The notes under the pieces were generated by a model. The model did no database searches. It was given only the letters and a program-made list of their open reading frames with translations, and was not told where the DNA came from. From contig NZ_CP021434.1 in NCBI RefSeq assembly GCF_002162355.1, forward strand, positions 714,501 to 778,500: a DNA stretch of 64,000 nucleotides, given 5' to 3'. Each line of letters begins with the position of its first letter. Within the stretch, counting starts at the first letter, position 1. This document shows, piece by piece, positions 25,996-34,500 of this stretch. Made by a program: the position numbers and the translations under genes. The stretch comes from Tumebacillus avium. GTDB taxonomy: Bacteria > Bacillota > Bacilli > Tumebacillales > Tumebacillaceae.

Positions 25996-27213
25996 TTATT
26001 GGCCGCTCTCGACTCTTTCTTCTTCGGCCGCCCAGATCACGTGCTGCTCGATATAGGCGAGCAGTTCGGCATACCTTGCCTCCAGCTCCGCCCGATCCTT
26101 GGCGACAAACACCACCGAACCCACCGTGTCGGCAGCTGCCAACTGGCCTTTCGACACCATGCCGGGCTGCATGCGCGGCTGGTATTCCTTGACCCAGTCA
26201 AAGGGGAACGAATCGATCATCCCGACCAGACGCCCGACCTGCTTCGGAATCAGGTACACCGCAGACAGCACGCGCGGTTCGTTTGTCTCGGGAAGCGGGA
26301 CATTCAGCCCGCAGGACAGCTTCGACCACGCTTCATCCAGTTCGACGCCGTACGCCTGCCGCACACATTCGGAGATCCGCCCCCCGGCCGTGCGCGAGGC
26401 GATCTCGCAGAAGACCAGCTCATCATCAGGCGTATGGAAGATCTCACAGTGGAAGGAGGTGTGCTCCGGTGTCGGCAAGATCGCCAGCACTTGCTCGGTC
26501 ATGGCGCGCATCCGCTGGTACATCTCTTCGTTCGGATGCAAAAGTTCGATGTAGAGACCTTCGTTCTCCTGATAGTTCAGGCAGGCGTCGTTGTAAATGC
26601 CGACCGAGACCAGTTCGACGCGGCCGTGCGCGACCAGCCCGTCGATCTCGTACATGTCGCCCGGCACATACACTTCGACCATCATGCCGGTCAGCCGCCC
26701 TTTGCGGTACAAGAGCTGCAGGTCGGCTTCCGTGCGCACCACCGTCGTATTCATCGCGCCCATGCCGTCGACCGGCTTGACGACGAGGGGCAGACCGTGT
26801 TCCTGAACAAACTCATACAGATCGACGCCCGTCTCCAGCCGCCGATACGGCGGGCATTGCACCCGGTCGGCGAGCAGTCCTTTCATCACCACTTTGTCGC
26901 GATAAGCCTCTGCGCTCGCCACATCTTGTCCCGGCAGGCCCAAGCGCTCGCGAATCCGTGCGGCGCGGAGGATGTCGCTTTCATCGAGCGCCAGCACCCG
27001 GCGGATCGGGCGTTCCTGATGCAGGTGCAGAGCTTCGATCTCGACCAGACTGCTGTACACATAATTCTCAAACCCTCTGACCACGTCATACTCCGGGAAG
27101 TCCTGCTCATAATAGCTCGGTGTAAACAAGATCAGCTCTTCCCCCAGCTCTTGCAGCCATTCTTTGAAGAACACCAGCTTTGCCGGAAACCGGTTCAAAA
27201 TCAAGATCGCCAT
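25996..27213 (-). CDS. ATP-grasp ligase 2 (carboxylate-amine ligase family)
   Basis: This 405-aa protein is the tandem paralogue of the gene at 24787-25977. It shows LPLVVKPVDGMGAMNTTV, VEVYVPGDMYEIDGLV and CEIFHTPDDELVFCEIASRT, the ATP-grasp lysine, hinge and metal-binding acidic residues. The N-terminal pre-ATP-grasp lobe (about 1-110) differs more than the ATP lobe, which suggests the two act on different substrates. It starts 21 bp after the alanyl-tRNA-synthetase-like gene, behind a GAGGAGG site. Two ligases in series after an aminoacyl-adenylate-forming fold suggest stepwise peptide-like bond formation, but this is inference. Confidence 0.85.
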   Translation of the reverse strand: MAILILNRFPAKLVFFKEWLQELGEELILFTPSYYEQDFPEYDVVRGFENYVYSSLVEIEALHLHQERPIRRVLALDESDILRAARIRERLGLPGQDVASAEAYRDKVVMKGLLADRVQCPPYRRLETGVDLYEFVQEHGLPLVVKPVDGMGAMNTTVVRTEADLQLLYRKGRLTGMMVEVYVPGDMYEIDGLVAHGRVELVSVGIYNDACLNYQENEGLYIELLHPNEEMYQRMRAMTEQVLAILPTPEHTSFHCEIFHTPDDELVFCEIASRTAGGRISECVRQAYGVELDEAWSKLSCGLNVPLPETNEPRVLSAVYLIPKQVGRLVGMIDSFPFDWVKEYQPRMQPGMVSKGQLAAADTVGSVVFVAKDRAELEARYAELLAYIEQHVIWAAEEERVESGQ

Positions 27214-27234
27214 CCCGCTCCACTCCCTCCTCGT

Positions 27235-28503
27235 TTACTTTTTGCGATAGCCGCTGCGCACTTCCATATCGAGCAGCCAGGCTTTCACATCGGGCGTCTG
27301 CTCGTCAAAATCATAGGCGTCGGAGAAGGTGAGGAACCGCTCCGGCACCTTCGGCTCATAGCCCTGCACAGTTTGCCCCCGCGCTTGCAAAATGTCGACC
27401 GCCAGTTCGGCGGTGATGCCGCGCGAGTCTTTCCACACCGCCAGATCGTCCAACGTGAACAGCCCGCGGCGCCCGTTTGCCGCCAAATTCACTTGCTTTT
27501 CCAAAAATTGAATCGATTCGCGATGCACTTTGCGGTAGGTGTTCTCTTCGGCCGCCAACAGCTCTTCCAACCGATCCTGTTGATCTTTCCAGTCATACCC
27601 GATCGCGTACAGACCTTCCAGCGCCGGTTGCACAAACTGCTGCAGCCCGGCCTCATAGCCGAAGCGATAGCGGTCATGCAGCAATTCACGCAGGATCTTC
27701 TTGACGACATGTCCCGGCCCTTTGCCGGTCAGCTGCGCCCCGTCCGCCAAGGCGGCCACCAGCGAGCGTACGGTCGCCGCTGTGCGCTTGCCAAACTTAT
27801 CACGCCCGGTCAGCCCGTCCAGCTCTTCCATCTTCCGCACGAGCGGCAGGAACATCTCCGTCTCATACCAGCTCTCTTTGCCTTGCAAAATGAACGACAT
27901 CCGCTCCAGTAACAGACAGCTGTCCACTTTCAACTGCCCGTCCGGCCCGATGATGTTCACCACGTCAAACATCGGCAGAAACGAGTGGCGGTGGCGCAGG
28001 AAGAACTTGCAGTAGAACCCGTTCAGCAACCCGTCGACCCGAAACTTGACCTCTCGCTCCCACAACACCAGATTCTCAGCCGGCAACCCGGCCCCGATCA
28101 TCACCCGCTGCAGATCGGTGCGATCCTCCGGCAGCAGCACGTACAGATCGTCCCGGCGCAGTCCCAAGCCTTCGGTCAACAGCTCCCAGCCCACCGTCAG
28201 CGCCTCGCGGAGGTCCGGCTGGCCGAACTGATAATAGCTCATCATCACCTGAAAGATCGTCCACAACGGCGAAGGCGCATCCGCATACGAGTACGATGTC
28301 CAGAACACCCGCTGCTGCGTAAACAAAAACGGGCGTTCCGGCTCTTTCTCCCCCGTGAAATACCCGATGTTGGGTGTCAGCGCCGATCCGTTAAAGTACG
28401 GCCCGTCCCCTTCCGTATTCACCACCCGCCGCTCCGGCAGTTGCGCATACCCTTTGTTCAGGAAAAACTCCGCATACCGCTCCCGCAGTTCCAATGCTTT
28501 CAC
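27235..28503 (-). CDS. Stand-alone alanyl-tRNA-synthetase-like protein (catalytic-core paralogue)
   Basis: The 422 residues follow the class II catalytic core of alanyl-tRNA synthetase. LRERYAEFFLNKGYAQLPER matches its N-terminus. PLWTIFQVMMSYYQFG aligns with HHTFFEMLGNFSFG of AlaRS. VDSCLLLERMSFILQG aligns with the motif 3 region I/VDTGMGLERIAAVLQG, so Asp194 (amino-group ligand) and the Arg of LER remain, while the glycines are lost. ADGAQLTGKGPGHVVKKILR aligns with ADGVLPSNEGRGYVLRRI. The motif 2 arginine position reads Phe (QQRVFWT). The editing and C-Ala domains are missing and the protein is half normal size. It is therefore not the housekeeping enzyme. It may make an aminoacyl-adenylate, charge a carrier or small molecule, or be a non-catalytic binder. 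GTG start at 28503. It is the first gene of the ATP-grasp operon. Confidence 0.8.
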   Translation of the reverse strand: MKALELRERYAEFFLNKGYAQLPERRVVNTEGDGPYFNGSALTPNIGYFTGEKEPERPFLFTQQRVFWTSYSYADAPSPLWTIFQVMMSYYQFGQPDLREALTVGWELLTEGLGLRRDDLYVLLPEDRTDLQRVMIGAGLPAENLVLWEREVKFRVDGLLNGFYCKFFLRHRHSFLPMFDVVNIIGPDGQLKVDSCLLLERMSFILQGKESWYETEMFLPLVRKMEELDGLTGRDKFGKRTAATVRSLVAALADGAQLTGKGPGHVVKKILRELLHDRYRFGYEAGLQQFVQPALEGLYAIGYDWKDQQDRLEELLAAEENTYRKVHRESIQFLEKQVNLAANGRRGLFTLDDLAVWKDSRGITAELAVDILQARGQTVQGYEPKVPERFLTFSDAYDFDEQTPDVKAWLLDMEVRSGYRKK

Positions 28504-28535
28504 GCACAGTTCACCCGCTTTCCAATATTCATATC

Positions 28536-28564
28536 ATTATAATATATTTTCAATTTTACTTAAA
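28536..28564 (-). promoter_or_regulatory. Promoter of the AlaRS-like/ATP-grasp operon
   Basis: A perfect TATAAT (28541-28536, minus) lies 32 bp before the GTG start, with a weak -35 TTTAAG 17 bp upstream. It follows the terminator of the substrate-binding protein, so the operon is independently transcribed. Confidence 0.55.
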
Positions 28565-28566
28565 GA

Positions 28567-28594
28567 GCAAAAAAGCACCCCTCACGGAGTGCTT
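28567..28594 (-). terminator. Terminator of the substrate-binding protein gene
   Basis: Minus-strand AAGCAC and GTGCTT pair, with CC/GG inside, followed by TTTTTTG, just after the stop at 28603. Confidence 0.85.
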
Positions 28595-28602
28595 CATCAA
28601 TG

Positions 28603-30537
28603 CTATTTGCCTTCGAGATAAGTCAGCTTCAGATCATAGTTCACCGCCAGGCCCGGCACAGCCTGCCAGTTCTTCACATACGGCTGGGTCAGATAGGACT
28701 GGTTGGTGAAATACAGCGGCGCCACCGGCAGATCGCCAAGCAGGATCGTCTCGGCCTGCTTGTACGCCGCCATGCGTTTCGAGCGGTCCGTTTCCTGCAG
28801 CGCCTTGTTCAGCGCAGCATCAAAAAGGGTCGACTCATAGTTGGCGTCGTTGTACATGCCGCTGCTCAGGAACAAGTTGAGGAAGTTGTCCGGGTCGTTG
28901 TAATCGGCGCCCCATGAGCCAAGCAGCATGTCATAATCGCCGCGCGAGGAACGCTGCAGACGCTGGCCAAACGGCACATATTCGACTTGCACGCTGATGC
29001 CGAGAAGCTGCTTCCACTGCTCTTGCAAGGCTTCCCCGGTCTTGCGGCCGAGCGCTCCGTCATCCATGAGCAGTTTCACGTTCGGAAACGCGGTCAGACC
29101 CAGCTCCTTCAAGCCGTCTGCCAGCAGAGCTTTTGCTTTCGCCAGCTGAACTTGACGCTGCAGCAAGTCGCCGCTCTGTGCGCGGTACGATCCGCCGCTT
29201 CCGTTGGTGATGCCGACGGGCACCATGCCGGTCGCCGCCTCATAGCGTCCGCGTGCACCAACCGCGTTGATCAGAGCCGGCGCGTCAATGCCGTACCCGA
29301 GCGCCTGGCGAATCTTCAGGTTGCCCAGCACCGGGTCTTCGAGGTTGAACTGCAGATACGACGTGACCAGATTGCTGACCTGACTGAACTGCGGGTTGTT
29401 CACATAGGCAGGCACATCGGCCGCCCCAAGCGGAATGCGGTCCAGTTTGCCCTTCTGGTAACGTCCGGTCAGGTCGGATGCGCCGATGTAATAGTTCACT
29501 TTTTGCAAGCGCACTTGCCCCTGATCCCAATACGTCGGATTCTTCTGCAACAGCGCGTAGTGCTCATGCGCCCACGCTGTCACCGTAAACGGTCCGTTGA
29601 ACAGCGAATGTTTGACATCGGTGCCAAACGCTTCGCCTTTGCTCTGCACGAACTGCATCTTCTGCGGGAAGAAGATCGGCAGCGCGAGCTGTTCCGGGAA
29701 CGAAGGCGTCGGTTGCAACAGCGTCACTTCCAGCGTCAGATCGTCCAGCGCTTTGCTTTCCAGCCCGTCGAGCATAAATGCGTAAGCTCCTTGCAGCTCC
29801 GGGTTCGCCCCGCGCGACCAGCCATAAACGAAGTCCGGCGCGGTCACCTTCGTGCCGTCCGACCACTTGGCATTGTCGCGCAACAGAAAACGGTACGTCT
29901 TGCCGTCCGGCGACACGCTCCAGCTCTTCGCCACTCCCGGCACCGCTTGGCCCGTTTGGTCAAGACGGGTCAAGCCTTCGCCAACTTGGGCCAGCATGGT
30001 TAAGGAAGCCGGATCGCTCGCCAGCGACGGGTCGAGCACAAATTCATAGCTCAGCGGCAGATGCAGCGCCTGGCCCCCTTTGGGCAGTGGTTTGACGCCG
30101 GAGGTGATCACAACCGAATTGCTTTTCTGCTCCCACAAGACACCGGCGCCCAGCGTTTCCGACACGAAGCGGATCGGCACCATCGTGCGCCCGTTCGTCA
30201 CTTCGGCCGGCTGGTCGAGCTGCACCGTCTGTCCGTTTACGGTCGCCTGCTTCGAGCCGATCGGCAGCACGATGTTCAGATCGCCTTTGACCGCATAGAC
30301 GGTCGACGTCTCCTCTTTCCAGAACACCTCCGCGCCAAGCTTCTCAAAAATCCCGCGCAACGGCACGAGCGTTCGGTCATTTTTCATATATGGCGCGGTG
30401 TCATAGACTTGCGCCTGTCCATCGATTTTAATGTTGATCTTGGCAGAAGCAGCCTCTGCGGCTGCCGGTGCGGCTGCCGGTGCGGACAGCAGCGACAACG
30501 CTGTCAAGCCAAGCCATGCCCCTTTCCAACCCTTCAC
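28603..30537 (-). CDS. Stalk-domain/oligopeptide-binding protein fusion (ABC substrate-binding, OppA/DppE type)
   Basis: This secreted 644-aa protein starts at GTG 30537 (GAGGGGG 10 nt upstream). A longer frame to 30612 has no good ribosome site and would bury the signal peptide. Residues 1-32 are a signal peptide ending AAEAASA, without a lipobox Cys. About 33-150 are two copper-amine-oxidase N-like (stalk) repeats: TLVPLRGIFEKLGAEVFWK and TMVPIRFVSETLGAGVLWE. The rest is a family 5 extracellular solute-binding domain (FVYGWSRGANPELQGAYAFM, AKALLADGLKELG), normally for oligopeptides. No permease or ATPase genes are nearby. It could bind extracellular peptides, including the candidate pheromone, but that is inference. 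Confidence 0.88.
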   Translation of the reverse strand: MKGWKGAWLGLTALSLLSAPAAAPAAAEAASAKINIKIDGQAQVYDTAPYMKNDRTLVPLRGIFEKLGAEVFWKEETSTVYAVKGDLNIVLPIGSKQATVNGQTVQLDQPAEVTNGRTMVPIRFVSETLGAGVLWEQKSNSVVITSGVKPLPKGGQALHLPLSYEFVLDPSLASDPASLTMLAQVGEGLTRLDQTGQAVPGVAKSWSVSPDGKTYRFLLRDNAKWSDGTKVTAPDFVYGWSRGANPELQGAYAFMLDGLESKALDDLTLEVTLLQPTPSFPEQLALPIFFPQKMQFVQSKGEAFGTDVKHSLFNGPFTVTAWAHEHYALLQKNPTYWDQGQVRLQKVNYYIGASDLTGRYQKGKLDRIPLGAADVPAYVNNPQFSQVSNLVTSYLQFNLEDPVLGNLKIRQALGYGIDAPALINAVGARGRYEAATGMVPVGITNGSGGSYRAQSGDLLQRQVQLAKAKALLADGLKELGLTAFPNVKLLMDDGALGRKTGEALQEQWKQLLGISVQVEYVPFGQRLQRSSRGDYDMLLGSWGADYNDPDNFLNLFLSSGMYNDANYESTLFDAALNKALQETDRSKRMAAYKQAETILLGDLPVAPLYFTNQSYLTQPYVKNWQAVPGLAVNYDLKLTYLEGK

Positions 30538-30634
30538 CCTTACGTCCCCCTCTGTTTCACTTAGATCTTGCAGTATTGGCAATATTCGACATAAATCCAC
30601 AAGAACCTTCAATTAATAATTACAAAATACTTTA

Positions 30635-30663
30635 TTGTCATCTCCGTGATTTTTATATATAAT
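30635..30663 (+). promoter_or_regulatory. Sigma-A promoter of the M23 peptidase gene
   Basis: TTGTCA (30635-30640, 5/6) and TATAAT (30658-30663, 6/6) with a 17-bp spacer; the ATG is 50 bp further. Confidence 0.75.
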
Positions 30664-30713
30664 CAGAATTGTGGTATAGACCACTACGAAAAAGATAGAG
30701 GAGGCCCTCACAC

Positions 30714-31490
30714 ATGAAGAAATTTATGAAAACTCTGTTCTTCCCGGTGTTTCTGATCTTCGGTCTGCTGATCAGCTTTGCACCCCAGACGGCGTCCGCA
30801 GCTCCGGCGTTCCAACTGCCGTTTGCTTGCGGCCAGGTTTGGAGCGGCCAGACCCGCACCGACCACAGCCCGGCCAACGCGATCGACTTCAACCGCACCG
30901 ACGACCTCGGCGACCCCGTCGTCTCTTCGGCAGCCGGCAAAGTCATCACCGTTCGCGACTTGGGCAGCACGTCGTACGGCAAATATGTCGTCGTTGACCA
31001 TGGCGGCGGCTGGACCACCTACTATGCGCATCTGAACTCGTTTGCCGTCTCGGTTGGCCAAGCGGTCACCCAAGGCCAGAAGCTCGGCACCGTCGGCTCC
31101 ACCGGCGGCTCGACCGGCCCGCACCTGCACTTCGAACAGCGTCTGAACGGCAGCGCGCAAAAAGTCGTCTTCAACGGCGCGCAAGCTCTGTACTGGGGCA
31201 CGAAAAGCTACACCTCGAACAACTCCTGCGGCGGCACCTACGCGAACGGCACCGTCAACACCGCCGGCGCTGACTTGAACGTCCGCTCCGGCCCGGGCAC
31301 CGGCTATGCGATCGTCGGCTCGGTCTCTGACGGCCAGCAAGTCCGCATCTACTGCCAGACTTACGGCACCACCGTCACCGGCACCTACGGCACTTCCAAC
31401 GTCTGGAACCGCATCGGCACCGGCCAATACATCTCCGACACCTACGTGTACACGGGATCTGACGGTCTGGTCGCACCGCTTTGCAATTAA
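30714..31490 (+). CDS. Secreted M23 (LytM-type) peptidase with SH3-like domain
   Basis: The 258-aa protein has a signal peptide (1-29, ending QTASA-AP). The zinc-peptidase domain carries metal ligands His51 and Asp58 (HSPANAIDF) and the catalytic HLH at 137-139 (TGPHLHFEQ). A bacterial SH3-like domain follows (ADLNVRSGPGTGYAIVGS, about 185-258). Such enzymes cleave peptide cross-bridges in peptidoglycan, or are released as bacteriolytic proteases. Cysteines at 39, about 177 and 257 could form disulfides. It is monocistronic and rightward between two leftward units, with its own promoter, GAGGAGG site and terminator. A link to the biosynthetic genes is not evident. Confidence 0.92.
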   Translation: MKKFMKTLFFPVFLIFGLLISFAPQTASAAPAFQLPFACGQVWSGQTRTDHSPANAIDFNRTDDLGDPVVSSAAGKVITVRDLGSTSYGKYVVVDHGGGWTTYYAHLNSFAVSVGQAVTQGQKLGTVGSTGGSTGPHLHFEQRLNGSAQKVVFNGAQALYWGTKSYTSNNSCGGTYANGTVNTAGADLNVRSGPGTGYAIVGSVSDGQQVRIYCQTYGTTVTGTYGTSNVWNRIGTGQYISDTYVYTGSDGLVAPLCN

Positions 31491-31507
31491 CTGATTGCTG
31501 CATAAAC

Positions 31508-31545
31508 AAAGACCTTTGCGACGTCACGTCACAAAGGTCTTTTTT
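31508..31545. terminator. Bidirectional terminator between M23 peptidase and cysteine-reductase NRPS
   Basis: AAAGACCTTTG and CAAAGGTCTTT pair, with GACG/CGTC inside, followed by TTTTTT on the plus strand and a T-rich flank on the minus strand. Confidence 0.9.
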
Positions 31546-31559
31546 CATTGCGATGAAAC

Positions 31560-34500
31560 TTATAAAAACTGCACCGCGCGGCAATAGGCCAGCATCTTTT
31601 TCACATGCCCCGGCTCCAGCCCCGACCAGGAAAAACCGGTCCGCGCCAACAGCCCGGCCGTCTTGTCGGCGAGCACATGGAAGTGCGTCAACCGCGGCGG
31701 CACCGAGAAGATGCCAATGTAGCGCAGGATGTGTTCGACAAAACGGCTGTCCGGGTGATCTCCGTACCGCTCCGCCAGATAATCGAGGAAGTCATCAAGC
31801 GGCAAGGCGTTCAGCTCAACGCCTTCGCTCGCCAGCATATTCGCCAGATGCCCGATGTCCACGATGTTTGGGTTGACGACATGCCAGATTTCATTTTGCA
31901 GATCGGCGCGGTCAAAGAGCTGCAAAATCGCCCGGCTCGCTTCATCAACAAAAGTAAAGTCCATCAAAAACGTGGCCGCTTCCGGCACGATCTGCAGTTT
32001 GACCGTCGCGCCGATCAGCGCATAAAACGCATTGTCTTCGATGTTCTCCTGAAACTTCCCGCTGTGCGATTGGAACACCAGATTGCCTGTGCGGTAGATC
32101 GACACGTTCAGGCCGCGTTCCTCCCGCGCGCGGAGCAGCAGCCGTTCCGCTTCCATCTTCGTGCGGTGGTAGAAGTTGTCGGTGGTTTGCCCGAGGTCCG
32201 TATCGTACTCCGTATAATAAGCAAACGGCTGCCCCTCCACCGTACCGGAGGCGATGCCGACCGTGCAAATATGATGAATGTCCTTATGAGTGCCGCTTGC
32301 AGCAAACTCGATCAACTCTTCCACCCCGTGAATGTTCGGGCCAAAGAACTCCTCATACCGCCCGTAATGCTTCACGTTCGCAGCCGGATTCAAAATACAA
32401 TCGATGCGCCCGGCCAGTTCTGCATACTCCGCTTCGGACAATCCAAAGCGATCCAAACTGAGATCCCCAGGTATGATCTCGACCCGTTCCTGATACGTCG
32501 CGAACCAGTCTGCGCCATGATAAAAGGCGAGCTTCTGCTCCAACCGGCTCTGCGCATCTTCCCCGCGCACCAAAGTATACACGCGGCTGTCGGTGCTCTC
32601 CAGCAGTTGCTTCAGCAGATGAGCGCCGAGGTAACCGGTGCTCCCCGTCAGCATGATGTGCCGATACGTTTTGCGTGCAGCACTGTCGATCCCGGCATAC
32701 GCAGCGTTGCGGGCCTGATACTCCGGCAGCCGGTACGCCTGACTTTCCACCGTCTCCGGTCGTCCGATCATCCTTTCAAACTCTTTCAGCTGCTCGATGC
32801 GGCGTTTGAGGTTGCCCGCCTGCAGGAACACGCTTTGGGCGAGGTTGGCGATCGTCTGTTTCTCAAACAGATCATTGATCTCCAAACTAAAATCAACGTT
32901 CAGCTTGGCGATCACCCGCAGCGCTTTCATCGAGTCGCCGCCCAGTGAAAAGAAGTTGTCGTGAATCCCGATCCGCTCCACCTGCAGCACCTCTTGCCAG
33001 ACGACAGCCAGCCGCTCTTCGACTTCATTGCGCGGCGCTTCATACGCTTCCCCGCGCCTGACACTGCCGTCCGGATGCGGCAACGCACTCAGGTCGATCT
33101 TCCCGTTCGCCGACAAAGGCAGCATCGCCATCTGCACAAAATAAACCGGGATCATATACGCCGGCAACCGCGCCTGCAGCCCGGTCCGCAGCTCTTCGAC
33201 CCCATACGGCACCGTCGAGACGTAATACGCGCACAACGCTTTGTCTGCCTCCCGTTCGCCGCGCGCCGTGATCACCGCTTCGACAATCCCGTCCAAGCCG
33301 GTCAGCGCCGCTTGAATCTCCTGTGTCTCCACGCGGAACCCGTGAATTTTGACCTGAAAATCCCGCCGCCCGTGCAGTTTGATATACCCGTGCCGGGTGA
33401 ACACACCATAGTCCCCCGTCTTGTACAACCGCCCATACTCCGGGTGCTCGACAAACGCCGCTGCGGTGCGCACCGGATCGTTGTAGTACCCGACCGCCAC
33501 CCCGGCGCCGCCGATGCATATTTCCCCTTCCACGCCATATGGACAAGGCTGCAAGTCATCACTGAGCACATAGATCCTCTGGTTGGCGAGCGGGCTGCCA
33601 TACGGCACCGAGGTGCCCGGTTCCGCTTGCACCATCGGGTAGTAGATCGACCAGATCGCCCCTTCGGTCGCCCCGCCCAGCGAAATCATCTGCGCTGCCG
33701 GCAGGATGCTTTTCACTTTCCCAAACAGCCCGACCGGAATCCAATCCCCGCTGAGCAAAAAGAGCCTCAGCTGCGAGCCAACTCCCATCTCCTCCAGATA
33801 TGGCACCGCCAGATCGAGAATCGCCGGCACCGAGTTCCACACCGTTACGCCATGCTGAGCGGCAAGCGTGACGATCCCTTTGAGATCGCGCTGATCGGGC
33901 ACAAGCACCAGCGTTGCCCCGGCGGCTACCGTGCCGAAAATGTCATACACCGACAGATCGAAACACAAAGAAGAAATCCCAATCACCGTATCGGCAGCGC
34001 CAACGGTAAACTTTTGATTGATATCGAAAATCGTATTCAGCGCCGCCCGATGTGTCGTCGCCACCCCTTTTGGCACCCCGGTGCTGCCCGACGTGTAGAT
34101 CACATAGGCCAGCGCATCCGGCGCGACAGTCAGGTCGAGGTCTTCCGTGCTCAAGCCAAACACAGTGTCCCAATCGCAACTCGCCGCCGACACCACCCGC
34201 TGGCAGCCGCTGCCGGCCAGCACCTGCTCCATCCGCTCACGAGGCGCATCAGGCTCCAGCGGCACATACGTCGCGCCCGCTTTTAAGATCCCGAACAGCT
34301 GCACCAGCGTCAAAAGCGACCGTTCCGCCAATATCGCCACCCGTTCACCCGGCTCAACACCTTGCGCGGTCAGCCAATGCGCGAACTGGTTTGATTTTTC
34401 ATGCAATTCCCGATAGGTCAGATCTCCAGTTTCTGTGCGCGCCGCGATCTGGTCGGGCGTCGCTGCCGCTTGCACAGCCAGCAGTTGATGCAATGTCTGA

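Noticed and set aside
27235-28503. Housekeeping alanyl-tRNA synthetase or pseudogene of it
   Set aside because: The frame is intact and has a promoter, but lacks the editing and C-terminal domains and key motif residues. It is an operon partner of ATP-grasp genes, so a specialised paralogue is more likely than either.
30538-30612. Longer N-terminus of the substrate-binding protein
   Set aside because: It would place 25 non-signal residues ahead of a good signal peptide and lacks a ribosome site. The GTG at 30537 has GAGGGGG at the right distance.
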